A stretch of DNA of 64,000 nt, from the NCBI GenBank assembly GCA_029891385.1, contig CM057230.1, forward strand, positions 31,947,402 to 32,011,401, given 5' to 3'. Shown one piece after another: positions 1 to 12,667 of this stretch. This DNA comes from Erythroxylum novogranatense (taxonomy: Eukaryota; Streptophyta; Magnoliopsida; Malpighiales; Erythroxylaceae). Position 1 is the stretch's first letter. Each line of letters starts with the position of its first letter. The translations under genes were made by a program, and so were the position numbers. The notes under the pieces are model-generated. The model saw nothing but the letters and a program-made list of their open reading frames with translations. It did not search any database and was not told the DNA's origin.

Positions 1-1004
1 TTTAATCTGCAGATACAAATAATGAACTCTTGTTTGCAGGAGTTTCACGAGGTTGAAAAGTTCTGCTAGAGAGACAAAACAGACAAATCATGAGCAGTTT
101 GTTCACCATTTCCTTTCTTAGTATGTTGGAAATGGCCAATGCAGTTGTAGGAAATATTGCGCACTATGATATCAACATGTTTGAGGAGCTTGAGAGATTC
201 GACATAGAAGATGAAAGGCAGTTGGAAGTTCGAAAATTGCAGTGTTGAAAAAGTGAACGTAGCACCAAAGCTCTCTGTATTCTGACATATTCTGGTTCAT
301 ATTTGATCTCTAAAGCTGATTCGGAGTCTTCGGTATCAAAACAGTTAAATGATTGAGCTTCATAGAGCGATAACTCTGGGACCATGCAATACTTGTTTTG
401 TGAGTTGATTCACTGATGCATATTTTTCTTTGCAGGCACTGACTCTTGATTCAAGTTAGCTGTAAAGGGGAACGACTTCCCATCCAAAACAGTCACAATG
501 CACTGTATGATTTCCAAGTGCGATTCAGTGGGAATAACTCAAATGCTAGTTTCGGCTTTGGAGGATTGTCTAATACTGATGTAATCCATGTCACTTAATC
601 AACTAATGCTGCTCTACATGACTACAAAATAGGAAGGGACTCTCTGTGTCAGTTCTCTTCCTGGTTCTCTAGCCCAAATGATAGGAACTACAATGGAACA
701 TAGCCAGTAAACTACATTCTTAAGCATTTCTTCTTCCAATTCACTTAAAATTAGACCTAGGATGGGGGAAATGTTAAAGAGAAACATGAGAACGCTAATT
801 CTAGAAACTAATAGTAAACCACAAGCATCCCAGGTTAACCTTGTTTCATGATAATTCCACGATTTTATAATAATCTGCTAACGGACCAACGGATTCCTAG
901 GATGATACTTGGGAATTCAGGTGATGATTGCACCTCCATTGTTTAAGTACCTAGAGTATTAAGACGAGAGAATATTCTGCAGACCATGCCATGGAATCGG
1001 GTAT
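1..1004. other. Leading interval, no recognisable gene
   Basis: I see no convincing coding region here. Several short stretches end in pyrimidine-rich tracts followed by GCAG (near 30-40 and 425-436). These look like intron acceptors, but no exon can be tied to them. The interval ends where the inverted end of the hAT-like element begins. It may hold a decayed gene fragment or plain intergenic DNA. Confidence 0.4.
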
Positions 1005-1261
1005 ACCAATATTTTAAAAATCAAATCGGTTAAAGGAAATGTTTAAGATTTAGAGGTTTAACTGATAGTGAATCATTATAAAATTGGTATATAATAAATA
1101 AAAAGTAAAACTTATAAGAAAAAGTAAAAATAAAATATTTTTTTGAAATAAAAATACATCAATGTCTATTATTATATAATGAATTAATAACAAATAAATA
1201 TGAGTATAATATAAATATTAAAATAATAATAAAAAAAATTAAAATTGTATTTCTGAAGGAG

Positions 1262-2352
1262 GTTGCTTCTCATCATCGTCAAAAATTTCAAAATCTCCAA
1301 TGCTATTTAAAGATTTGTAAACTATGCTTTCATTTAAAGTAATTGTATCAATTTCTTCAACTGCATTAAAATAAATTATAAATTAGTAATGTATGAAATT
1401 ATTCTCAATTGTAAATTTGCAATATAACATAATTTTAACTTAAATATGATCAAAATAAGATATGAACTAAACATCAGTAGATGTTCTTAATTTATTCATT
1501 GTGACAAATACATTTTATTCATAAAGCGTCTTTTTAAGTTCATTATAATCAAGATCAGGCGATGGTTCTTCTTCTTCGATTCAAAAATCAGTATGTTCAA
1601 TACAATCAATATCAACTGGATCATATGTTCTCTTCTTACTAAACAATCTGAATATATAATAAAAAATTATAAAATCAATAATAAAAATAAAATTATTGAA
1701 ATAAAAACAAACTATAAAATAGTAAAATATCTATTCTTCATTCTTAGATTATAAGTAACGTAAACAAGGTCATTAAGTCTTTGATGCTCTAAACGATTTC
1801 GTTTCTTTGTATGAATATGTTCAAAACCACTCCAATTATGTTCACAACCTGATGCAGAAATCGTTTGATTGAGTAACCTAATAGTGAGTTTTCTCAATAT
1901 TGGACCGCTGTCACCGAATAATCTCCATTACTCATTTGTATTTTAAATTAATAGTTATGATAATAATATATATTATTAATAAGTAAATAATGAATTAAAA
2001 GTATAAAAACTTATATGACTAATTTTTTTCAACATAAGTTCTCTCTTTGGTAATAATCTAGCAAAACTCTCTAAACCTTCACGATACAATTTAATTTCAT
2101 TTATCACATGTGATTGTTCTTCAATAGAGAAAAATATCTTTACATTCAATCACATTAAACAAACTACCCATCATATTAATTGTACGCTCTTCTCTACTAT
2201 ATAAGCAATAAGGGTTGAGAAAATAAGTTGTTAAGTGGATCCTTTGAGTAAGATGCTTATCCCATCGTCGATCAATAATATCTATTTAAGGCTTGTACAA
2301 TTTCTCATTCCCTTTAAAAATATTTATAATTATTTTGTGAGCTTTATATATA

Positions 2353-2416
<64 letters not shown>

Positions 2417-3722
2417 CGAGCCACAATCTTCACAATGATCAAGCAAGCATCCCAAATTTTGTTATTAAGAATAATAGCATAAACTTCTTTTCTTTTCACT
2501 CTTTGATAATTTATGACTTGAAAAGTGTTTATTTGTCACTAAATTTTGAAGTAGTTGCTTATGTTCATAAATATTTTCAAAGTAATAAAAGTAGTTTCAA
2601 ACCGATAGCAATGAGATTTAACGATCTCAATCCAATCTTCCTGTTTTCTTAATCAAGACAAAAATGTGACATGATTATACATAAAAATTGTGATCTTAGA
2701 TGCGCGTGAAGCAAGACTAGAAATATGACCCATACCACCAATATCTTTTAAAATAAGATTTATACAATGAGCAGCGCATGAAGACTAATAAATAAGCCCA
2801 TACTTTAATTGTAATAAGTACCCAGTTGATACATAATTAGTTACATTATTTGTAACAAAATGCACAACATTCTTTGGTCCAACACACTCGATAATTTCAT
2901 AGAATAATTTAGATAAAGAATTAGCATTTTTTACCATGTTAGAAGCATCAACAGACTTGATAAAAGTTGTTCTAATATTACAATAAACTAAAAAATTAAT
3001 CAAGGTTCTTTGTCTTTGATCAGTCAACCCATTTGCCATAATAGTGCTTCCTGTTAATTCTCAACTAAATTTATATGTATCCACAATTAACTAACATTCC
3101 CTTTTAAAATCTTGAAGCAAAGGCACACGCAACTCATAATAAGATGATACCTTAAATCTTGGACCTATTGTTGTTGTAACATCAATTACTTCTTGAAAAA
3201 TGGTGAATTTAAAGACTTGAAAGGAATACATGAATGATAGAACCATTTAGCTCGTGCTTTTTTACATCGTAAAACAACATCCTTATCAACCATAAAACTT
3301 TTTAGACTAGGATGAGAACCAGGAGTAGTTTTTGGAGAAAAATAAGAATCTATGTTAATAGTAGCTTTTCTTTTTTCCTTTATCTAATACTTATGGTGTT
3401 TCATTATCTCCAAAAGATATATCACGAGCCTCTTTATTTTCCTTCTTATTTTTTACTTGTTGCTGTAAATATTTTCCAATCATATCACGTACATTAAGTG
3501 ATACCCTTTTGCAAGAAGTAATATTACCTTTAATACTAGCAAGATTTCTTTTATTCTAAAAATTCCTCCCCCTTTAAATATTCTACTGCAAAACATACAA
3601 TTATAGGGGATATTCCCATCAGATGCTTGAGAAGATGAAAATAATTCCATGCTAGATCGGACTTACCACAAGTTGAGGATGGTTGTATATTCTCCATTAT
3701 GATTTAACCTAAAAAGTATTAA
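1262..3722 (-). pseudogene. hAT transposase relic (BED finger, DUF659-like core, hATC dimerisation domain)
   Basis: Read on the minus strand, three parts of a plant hAT transposase appear in the right order. Near 3500-3720 is a decayed BED-type zinc finger (C..C followed by FKGGG). At 2785-3240 is the DUF659-like core, including NGLTDQRQRTLINFLVYC and FIKSVDAS. It is followed by a CAAHCINL motif and ILKDIG near 2700-2780. At 1712-1897 is the C-terminal hATC dimerisation segment with SASGCEHNWSGFEHIHTKKR and RLEHQRLNDLVYV. The family cuts and pastes its own DNA using a DDE nuclease split by the inserted domain. Here the frame is broken many times (only 84 and 61 codons stay open), and a TA microsatellite lies inside it. 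The identification is firm; function is lost. Confidence 0.85.
2358..2414. repeat. (TA)n microsatellite
   Basis: About 28 uninterrupted AT dinucleotides occupy this interval inside the hAT relic. Uninterrupted length suggests it expanded recently and is probably polymorphic. Confidence 0.95.
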
Positions 3723-4138
3723 AAAATGAGTGTATCTCATGGATCATCACGGAGTCTCCTTCCTCCAAGGGTTTACAACATGAGAGCGCTAAACGACTCG
3801 TGCAAGATAGTTAGCCTAACTTTCAATTGCTTTTTCGTGCAACACTGTGACCTTGATCATCTCCTATAGGTCTTTAGGTTGGATTAGGATTAAAAGAGGA
3901 AGCAAGAGGAAACGGTGGAGAATAAACATTTAAGATTTTTATTGTATTTTTCATTTTTAATAAATTATTAATGCGTACAGTTTTAATAATATAAATATTT
4001 ATTTGATAATTATCTTATAAACTCAATACTGTAATTAAAAAAGATTAAACATTAATTTTATAGTATAATTTTAATATCTTAAATAGATATTATAAAATCA
4101 AATAAAATTTATTCAAAATTTAATATAAGAAAAATATT

Positions 4139-4304
4139 AAAGTTTTAAAAACCAAACCAAACTGGACCGTCCGATCCGACCGAAAAGTTTAAACTGGCCA
4201 ATTTTTATACATAGAGGTTATTAGGTGAAATCGAACTGGACTACTAACCAATTTAAACTTTTTTCGATCAGATTGGATGGTCCGGTTTGATTTTTAAAAT
4301 CTTG
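4139..4304. repeat. Subterminal inverted repeat at right end of hAT element
   Basis: Two arms of about 60 bp, near 4139-4198 and 4244-4304, are reverse complements with roughly 80 percent agreement. Shared words are TTTTAAAA, CCAAAC/GGTTTG, TGGACC/GGTCC and AAAGTTTAAA. The single-stranded form would fold into a long hairpin. Terminal palindromes of this kind are common in hAT and MITE ends. Confidence 0.6.
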
Positions 4305-4305
4305 G

Positions 4306-4976
4306 TTAATTATGTCGGTTGGTCTAACAGTACTCCCAATAGTTATGTTGCTTGAAACAAACTCCATAAGAACTAGTTTGGAGAGCTTATGAATGAACGG
4401 TCGTGTTGGTTGATGTAGAAACTGTTTGTAATTTTGATTAATTATTGTACATGTTATCTTATATTAAACCTAAGTATGCTAAGATAATTCCTCTCATTGA
4501 TTATATTCTGAATCTACATTAATAAAAGAACTTTTTCTATTATAAGTGGCCTTACTTATCTTCTTGTTCATAAAAATTCTAAGTTACAAAATGCACTTCA
4601 AATGTTTGACAAAAAATCTAAGTGTTTGATAAAACATTGCAGACATATAAGTTATAGACTTTGTTACAATTATAGTGAAAATTTACGACATGACTTAGCC
4701 TAAAAAGGACTCTTGTAACAACTGGTATTAAAGTATGGTTGGAATTCATTTGTGATACATAATTATTGATATGCAAAATATGAAAGCTATTCGGGAAAGA
4801 TTTGTTCATTTGAAGCACAACTTGGGCCTTATTTTAAAAGAAGAAACAAAGCAAATTTTTGCATGTCTAGATAAGATCGATAGATTGGTTGCAAGTGATT
4901 GGATGACACTTCGAGGGAGGAAAATAGACGTATTGGGATGCTGGAAGATGCCTCGGCTTTGTTGAGAAACAATGCT
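4306..4976. other. Interval with no recognisable gene
   Basis: Short overlapping open frames at 4771-5087 on both strands show no family similarity that I recognise and are best read as chance. The interval separates the hAT element from a MITE-like insertion. It may include untranslated leader or LTR remains of the old gypsy element that begins further right. Confidence 0.4.
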
Positions 4977-5118
4977 GGGACCAGATCTTCTGTACCTATA
5001 ACCCTATACGAACCCTGTTTCATACAATCCTATCCATACAAATATGTGAGATCCAAAGAAATATGCGGATGGGATCGTATGGAATAGAGTTGGTACAGGA
5101 TTATAGGTACAGAGGATT
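4977..5118. mobile_element. Candidate 142-bp MITE with 8-bp flanking repeat
   Basis: The interval is flanked by the direct repeat ACAATGCT at 4969-4976 and 5119-5126. Its ends are inverted: TCTGTACCTATAACCCTATA near 4990-5009 matches the reverse complement of 5092-5113 with few differences. An 8-bp duplication and a small size without coding capacity fit a hAT-type MITE. The left inverted arm starts about 8 bp inside the left direct repeat, so the match to the textbook layout is imperfect. Confidence 0.5.
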
Positions 5119-5149
5119 ACAATGCTACTCTATAGGATGACACAAATTG

Positions 5150-6354
5150 GTCCTAATTAAAGGTCTTAACTTTTAATTATTTTGATAATACTCATGATAT
5201 TAAGGCTTTGAAAATTTTCCTCTTATATATGCAACATTTTTTTGATGCTATTAGTGTTCTTAAAGTAGACAAGTTCATGTCAACCAATATATATTTGGTG
5301 GAAGATGTTAAATTATTATAATGGAGAGATTGGATTGATGACGACTCGAATGTTAGAAGGCAATAAATTGATACTTGATAGGTATTGGTTTATCAATTAA
5401 AGGAATAACTCCTTCTTTGTAATATGTTAAGGGTTGTTCAAGAGTCATTATGGAAGTTAGGAGGAGACTGTATATAATTATGTAAAGGTGTTCACTTCAT
5501 TAATGCTAGCAGTTGGTTTATAGAGAAGGATAAATTCTTTAACTTTTTTGTAAGGTTACAAACTTGGGCACAAAATAAGTTGCATTACAAAGGTGTTTAC
5601 AATTTGTTAAATACACTTGTAGTGTTTGATCAATTGATATAATTGTGCCTAATAAAGATAAATAGGCATCAAGGACTTCTAATCAGTCTAAGTGCAAAGA
5701 AAAGTTGAAGAATGGAAATGGTAAACCTAAACTTGAGGGGAAATAGACGCACATTGACAAATAAAAATGAAAAATGAAAAGTGAATGGGAATGAGAATGA
5801 ATCTTCCTTAATGGGTAGAAGAACAATAAGAACACTAGTTATTTAATCTACAATAGACCACACTTTGCCCATGAGTTTCTAAAATGAAAAAATTTAAATG
5901 ATATGGTGGTTAAAGATGAAAATGAATGCGAGGTAGCATTATGAGTGAACCTATTCTAACTACTGAACACTCTATTGAATAAGATAAGTGACGTTTATGT
6001 TTTATTATTGCATTTAAATGTTCAACTAAATGATACAAACATTACAGGGAAAGTGGACATTAGTACTATACAAACTTTTTTATGGATAGAGTATTGGCCA
6101 AGTTCGAACTAAAAGTAAGAAAGATCATTAATTGATTAAAAATAATGAATGCAAAAGTTAGTGATGTTGTTCAAATGATATAAAATGTGTCAATTAGTGT
6201 AGAAGTTTAGGCTGAAAATATCAATATGATGCTCATGCTAGTAGATGACTTCAATATAATTTTTCATCGATAACACAAAGTAATGGTATATCCATACTTT
6301 GGTGGAAAGATGTTATGGAAGACCCCTTGCTTTGTGAAATGTAGTAGTCCTAGC
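5150..6354 (+). pseudogene. Old Ty3/gypsy gag and protease relic (piece 1 of 3)
   Basis: Translated across frameshifts, 5190-5640 matches a plant gypsy gag capsid domain: a FL..MQHFFDA motif, then NIYLVEDVKL, and later FNFFVRLQTWAQNKL. From about 6040 to 6280 a decayed protease is readable: TGKVDIS, then MLVDDFN. At 6354 the frame runs directly into solo LTR A. When LTR A and one copy of the CTAGC duplication are removed, the frame continues into the RT piece at 10035. Numerous stops show this is the oldest layer of the nest. Confidence 0.75.
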
Positions 6355-7135
6355 TGTAGCATCCCACTCTCATAAGACACATACCCGACATTTTGGAGGA
6401 ATACCAGAGTACTACCCCACAAATATACATATAAAATATATTTAAAATATAAATAAATATATTTTACTTGAGTTAGAGCAGTCACTTCATAAAAATATAA
6501 ATATCACAATATTTAATAAATATATATTAAATTGAGTTAGAGCAGTCACTTCACTTTACTTGGCATCATCATTAAAATATAAATATCACAATATTTAAAA
6601 ACTCAATTCCTCATTTTCATTTCATAAAACTGAATATACATTGTAGTATTACATACTAAGTCCTTATATAAAATATCGAAGAGCTATCAAAGTCTACAAC
6701 TTTATTACAAAAATATGTTACATGAATCCTCAGCTATACAAAATTCTATCTAAATAATTCAGTCTCAGCTAACCGACCTTTGAGACATTTCTTCTATTCA
6801 AAAGTAGTATTAGATCTCTTCTAAGTTGTCGAAAAAGCTAAGTCTGCTCTCTCGCACCTCGGTGAACTACCCATCATCGATGGCTCACTCATAACATATA
6901 ACACATACAGTTCATGTTTCAAGTTCACAAATAATTCATGTCATCATATAATGCACATCTTTCACCAATTATCAAAAAGCACCATATAACACTTTGTTCG
7001 CTTATTCATATTTTACATTCATAATGGTTCATACATTTAATTCAATCATTTATATAATGCTTATTAAAATGTATGTGCAATATTCATGAGACTCACTTTC
7101 ATTTATTACTTTGTTGTAACCAAGTGCCTTTTTCA

Positions 7136-7210
7136 CTATCCCGTATCCACTGTAGATACTGGGCTCATAATAACTATCCCTTATCCATTAGGGATACAAG
7201 GCTCATTATA
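7136..7210. repeat. Pair of tandem hairpin-like units in solo LTR A
   Basis: Two units of about 38 bp (7136-7173 and 7174-7210) each start CTATCCC, contain a small inverted repeat around a TATCC...GGATA core, and end GGCTCAT. The same paired arrangement occurs in LTR C at 13624-13699. It is therefore a conserved part of this LTR family rather than random noise. Confidence 0.6.
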
Positions 7211-8086
7211 CATAGTGAGCCAGAGTCTCTTACCACATTTTAAGCTTTAAGTTCTTTTTTACTGGCTACTCTGGTCACAACTGCCTTTATATTATCATAC
7301 ATTCATGTAGTGAAATGCATCATATGTATTCAATCATTCACTTGTGCTCAATTTTCTTTTGCATTCACATTCACATTCACCATCGGATCTTGGTCCGACA
7401 GTCAACAATTAAGTTAAGTATCACATATTCTGTCAAATTCACATACAATGAGCATTTCCAATATATTATTCATGCATCAAATGCCTCAGACATTCAATGC
7501 CTGGAATCAACACATTTACATCCCATAATAATTCAATTTAAAATTTAAACAAAACAATGTTTGAATGTTGTCGCTCTAATTGCTCTTCTATACCATGCAA
7601 TACATACAAATTTACAAATTAATTATTTGCACATTTTCATGGATACTTAATCATATACATATGTATATGTGATATATATAATGCATGCTCAATGACAATC
7701 CCAGGTATATTTCTTTAATTCACATCTTATGCTCATCCATATATCATATCTTGTGAAACTTGATTATCCTCAGTTTATCAATCATCTATTCATCAAGTAT
7801 ACATTTATAAATCCTTTCCTAGCATTACACATCCACACAATTTCCCAATTCTCATTCATTCATTCATACCTAATTCATATTATTCATAAGAACACTTTTA
7901 CATCGTTAATAACCCATAACTTCCAAATTGAGATACATTCATATCAAGTCATTCGATTCTTCAATTCTAATGTCAATCAACATCCTATACTTATCAATCA
8001 CTTACCCACTTACTTTAGCAACCATATAGGTTCATTTCAAACCTCAATTAAAACCAAAAACACCAAGGTAAGGTGGGAAGACAGCA

Positions 8087-8219
8087 GTGCACGATAGTGC
8101 TTGTGCATGATTGTGCAACTACCAAATGATCCTTCTTTATCACAATCGTGCTTGTGCATGATCGTACAACTGCCTCTCTGTCATGATTGTTCTTGTGCAC
8201 AATTGTGTAGCTACTTGAT
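8087..8219. repeat. Three imperfect repeats of a self-complementary unit in LTR A
   Basis: Three units of about 40-50 bp share the core TTGTGCATGATTGTGCA or close variants (TTGTGCATGATCGTACA, TTGTGCACAATTGTGTA). Each core is nearly palindromic. The array lies in the middle of the solo LTR. Confidence 0.65.
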
Positions 8220-10034
8220 GATCCCTTATTCAAGCATCATTCTAGATTTTCTCAAAACAGATTTTTGGTCATTTTTTATGGCCATTTTGACCCAAAAAAT
8301 TGGGGGTATTTAGGCAATAAATTCTCTAAAAAAATGTTTCTATATGTATTAAGTTTCTAATGAAATGAATTTCATGCAATTTGGTTCAGTATTCTGCAAG
8401 TTGTACCCAAAGTACTACAGATTGTTCTCACACCAGACAACACGCAATACCCAACACAATACATATTTTGAAACTTTTAGAGACAAAATTCAATTTATAT
8501 TCCTTCATAAAAATTATAGCCATATTCCTCTAGTTTAATATAAAATTAAAATCATCCCATTTGGATTTGTACAGATCAAGATATGGTCAAAATACAATTG
8601 CATGTTCAGTGAAAACACTCCATCTAACATATTCCATCACACTTCATCATCATTTTCATCCTAATTCAGCTCTTTTGCTTAGTCTATCATTTCTACCTTA
8701 TGTCCTCATTATTTCCTCTTCATTCCTACTTCCATTTTAGCATAATTTTAATCACAAAAAATCATATTCTATGTTTATCATAACACCAAAAACAAAACAT
8801 CATATATATATATGACTTCCTTTCTTTAGCTCTAGACTCATTTTAGTTCATCTCCAAGACACCCAAAGAGATCCATGTTAATATACATTGAAAATAGAAC
8901 ATGAAGCAACCATTTATCTATCAAATTTTTTTGCACTTTTTCCTACACCATTTTTAATGATCTTTCTATTCCAAACTCATCTCTACAAAAACTTATGAAA
9001 TATTGATCATCATAAATATTAAAAGAAAATACATCAATGTGTTCATTTTTTACCCACATTCCAATATATATAAGACGCCATTTTATGATCATTTAACCTC
9101 TAACTATCATCCTACAAGTTTCATTCGACAAATCATGAAGAACAATATGATACTTACTTGATAAAACTCCAAGCTTCTTCAAAATCACCATGAAATCCTA
9201 GCCTTCAAGCATATTCAATCACCAACTCTTCTAAGAGGAATAGGTTAGCTTTTTAGTTGCAAGGTATAATAAGGATCTTGAAGAAACAAAGTGAAAGATA
9301 GCAAGAACCTAACATAATAAGGGTGAGAGTGAGATGGTCGTGAGTGAAGAAAATGAAAATGAAGAAGAAGAAAGCATATGGCCAACGTGAAAGACAAAGA
9401 CAAAGATGGTCTTTCAAGAAGAAAATGTCATAGGTGGGTTAAAAGCAAGGTAAAAAATTACTTGGTGGGTGTCATGACACTAACCATTTAAAAAACTTCA
9501 AATTAACAGGTCATCTTCTTAAGCTAACTAATGCCTCTTAAAATCTAGTCTATTTGTCTCCAAATTTCTACTCCAATTGTCACCCAATTTTCATTGTCAC
9601 ATTCTCAACAAATTCTAATCCCATTTGCCAATTATTTCTAACTACAATTTGACATTTAATTCTACCACCATTTATCAATTGTCTTGTCACTTGACATTTT
9701 TTTAGTTCAAAAATACTCATAATTTTAGAAAACTTTCTAGATTTTCACCAATCATTCTAAATCAATAATTATACTCACCAAATCAATTTTCAAGACAAAA
9801 TATTCACTATTTACATCATAATCACATTTATAAATCAATTAATGTCAACTATACCTGGTAAATGTCAAATGAGTGCAAGTACAGTCATTGTAATGTGTGC
9901 AATTGTCAAATCCACATGTATATATGTTAAATGATGCACGAGCATGAAATGCATGTCTTAGTTTCTCAACATTATCTCTTATATTCAATATTATAGGGTT
10001 TTAACCTTTAACATGGGGAAAACGGGATGTTACA

Positions 10035-11247
10035 CTAGCAAAGAATGGAGTAATGACAAATCTTCTTTTATTTTGGCTATAATGGTGTAAAATAGGATAA
10101 AACATAAAGAAAACATTTACCTTGCTATCCTAGTGGAGGTAAAAGAAAACACTGTCATGAAAGTACCAGATGTAATTACCCTACTGTTATAATCTTATCA
10201 GTTAATAAAGTTGTCTAAAGAGCTACAATTGAGGAGAGCAATTAATTATAAGATCGAGTTAGAACTAAGAGCTGCTCCTCTTACTCATGTCCTATATTAG
10301 GTCTCCATGCTAAAATTCAAAGGATTAAGAAAATAATTGAGAGAATTGTTAGAGGCAAGGTATGTGCAGCCCTCAAAAGCTCCATATGGTGCTCCGATCC
10401 TTTTTCAAGAGAAGGCATATGAAAACTTGCAAATGTGTGTCAATTTTATAGCAGTAAACAAGGTAACTATTAAGGATAAGTATCTATTTTATTAGTGCAG
10501 GATTTAAGGGACATGCTAAGCAAGGCTTCCATATTTAAAAATATAGATCTTCGCTCGAGATATTAGTAAGTTAGAATTGTAGAAAAGGAACAAATACCTT
10601 ATATATGACTCAGTATAGTGCTTACAAAATTTTTAGTCATGCCTTTGGCCTGGCTAACACCCTACCACATTTTGTAATCAAATGAATGATGTGGTATATG
10701 AATTTATGGATGATTTTATAGTTATGTATCTTAATGATATTATTATGTATAGTAATTTATGAAAGAACATATAGTTCACTTGCAACAAGTGTTATAATGA
10801 TTGAAAAAAACCAATTATATATTGAGATGGTAAAGTGTGAGTTTGTAACATTAGAAATCCAGTTTCTAGGGCACTTGGTAAATAAAAACTAAGTTTAGAT
10901 AGATCCAAAGAAGTTGTAAGCTATTATAGAGTCCTTATTAAAGTGTCAAAATTGTGGTCATTCCTTAAACTTGCAAACTATTATAAAAAATTCATTCAAG
11001 GCTACTCTCAAGAGGTTGCATCCCTCACTAATTTGCTAAAAAAGAGAGGAAATAATGTTAATCTAATCATTGTGTAGCTACCTTTGAGAAGTTGAAACAT
11101 ATTATTACATCAGAACCTATTTTGAGACTATTAGACTTTAAATTACCTTTTGAAGATCACATTAATGCCTCCGATAAAACTATTGGTAATGTATTGATTC
11201 AAGAGGGACATCTAGTGACATTTGAGAGTAAGAAAGTGAATGATATC
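10035..11247 (+). pseudogene. Old Ty3/gypsy reverse transcriptase relic (piece 2 of 3)
   Basis: The reading continues from piece 1 after removal of LTR A. Recognisable in order are an RRAINYKIELELRAAP segment near 10235-10280, KASIFKNIDLRS near 10520-10555 (the first catalytic aspartate region), HAFGLANTLPHF near 10640-10675, and a decayed YLNDI-type remnant of the catalytic box near 10730. An FLGHLVNK motif at about 10865 follows. The start of the RNase H domain, with EPILRLLDFKLPFEDHINAS and then LIQEGHLVTFESKKVND, lies at 11092-11245. Many stops and frameshifts are present. The frame is cut by LTR C immediately after ATATC and resumes at 30156. Confidence 0.85.
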
Positions 11248-11714
11248 TGTAGCACCCCACTCTTGCAAGACACGAACCTAACATCCTAAGTGATGTCCGA
11301 GTACATACCTCGCAAGGGTGGCATGCCAGAACAGTCAAACTGATCAGCTCTTCGTATCGATCTAAAGATCAATCCCTTGGAAACCGAAAAAAAAAATAAA
11401 TTCCAAGGATTGCAGTACAGGATGCAACCTCGGGTTGTCTCACTTAATCGGAACCTAATGAAATGGACCTAAGCTAGCCTATATGTCATAAAACGCAAGT
11501 GAAATCAACAAGGAAAGGGGGTTTTGATTTTTGAAAATAGTAATGAACTAAAAAGTATTGTGAAAAGCATGTAAAAAGTATTTTTTGGGTTTTTGAAAAT
11601 AGAAAATGAAAAGATTAAGACAAGTGATAAAATCCTCTTGAAAATGAGCTTTGGCTATCACAGTTCAAAACTAATTTGATGGGATTAACAAACACTAAGT
11701 TTGAAATGATAAAC

Positions 11715-11872
11715 CTTAAAGGACTCTCTTTAAGTCCAGGATCTTGATTAATGAACTCCATTTCTCAAGATCCCATTAAGTGCTCTTAAGCCTTAAAACC
11801 TTAAAGGACTCTTGAAGTCCAAGGTTTTAATCAATGAACTCTATTTCTTAAAACCTTGTTAAGCGCATCTTA
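11715..11872. repeat. Two diverged tandem units in LTR C
   Basis: Units at 11715-11790 and 11799-11872 both start CCTTAAAGGACTC and contain GAATGAACTC-like and AAGTCC words. Each contains AAGGACT...AAGTCC, which can pair as a small hairpin. Divergence is about one base in five, so the duplication is old. Confidence 0.6.
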
Positions 11873-12667
11873 GTGTGTGTGATGGAATTGTCAATGCAAT
11901 GGGTCAAATGAAATCTAACATCAACTCAATATCAAACAAAACTAGGCAGATAAAAGAGAATCAACAAGATCACAAGTGGACATATATGAGACTTTATATA
12001 TTTGAGGTCAAAGTTCTACATAAACAAATCCATAACACATTACATTGTTCAACACTTGATTAAACTCTAATCAAGCAAATCTAACTACAAAGCAATAAAC
12101 CCTAACTCAGAAGTTCATAACAATGTAGTTAAATGTGACAATGTGAACTACTAATCCAAACAACACATTAAATATACAACATTTGATTAGATTATAATCA
12201 AGTAGCTTCACTACAAGTTACAAATCCTAGACTTAGGCATTCATAAACCATAGCTAAACTACATATTAAGCTACTTTCCTTTGAAGCTCGGTAAACTCCA
12301 ACCGTCACTACATCTTCAGGAGAAAATAAATGCCTAACCACGCTGTACAACCGAAAACTTTACAACTCGTAATGAATCCAAGCTACTCATGGTGGAGTCG
12401 ACGGTAGAAATGAAAGAATAAACCTATACAACAATTGTCCCCAGGGAACCCCGAAGGGAACCCTGGGTGGTAAGGTCGTGAGTCTCTCTTCACTTGTCTG
12501 TCTCCTCTCTCTGTCTGAATGCTCGATCCCCTAGCTGATGGAATATTGATGTCTATATATGTCAGCGCTCTCCACTCGTTCAAAAATAGGTTTCTTCTCA
12601 AAATGGGTTGCTGGGTCGGGTATGCACAGTATGAGAATTTTCCAATTTTAGTATGAGTGCCCGACTG

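Larger units (their letters stand above)
1005..4305 (-). mobile_element. Degenerate hAT-superfamily DNA transposon
   Basis: The two ends are inverted copies: about 25 bp at 1005-1029 matches the reverse complement of 4281-4305 with only two or three differences. The shared core is ATTTTAAAAATCAAA followed by a CGG-type triplet. Between them lies a minus-strand hAT transposase relic. No clean 8-bp target duplication was found next to these ends, so the exact termini are uncertain. The right end also carries a subterminal inverted repeat. Frameshifts and stops throughout show an old, inactive copy. Confidence 0.6.
6355..10034 (-). mobile_element. Solo LTR A, 3.68 kb, chromovirus-type gypsy
   Basis: It begins TGTAGCATCCCACTC and ends CGGGATGTTACA, giving inverted TG...CA termini of about 11 bp. 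It is flanked by a perfect 5-bp duplication, CTAGC, at 6350-6354 and 10035-10039. It has no internal coding region, so it is a solo LTR left by recombination between the two LTRs of a full element. Minus orientation is inferred because the TGAGCCATCGATGATGG-type segment and the control block near 6850-7220 read like plus-strand gypsy LTRs only when complemented. It splits the old gypsy element between protease and RT. It is related to LTRs B and C. Confidence 0.85.

Noticed and set aside
4771..5087. Overlapping 60-66 codon frames as a small gene
   Set aside because: They run through the MITE-like inverted repeat, occur on both strands, and have no recognisable family.
7315..8097. Histidine/isoleucine-rich frames of 77 and 122 codons in LTR A
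   Set aside because: Composition reflects the CAT/ATT-rich LTR text; no domain, and the frame is not kept in the related LTRs B and C.
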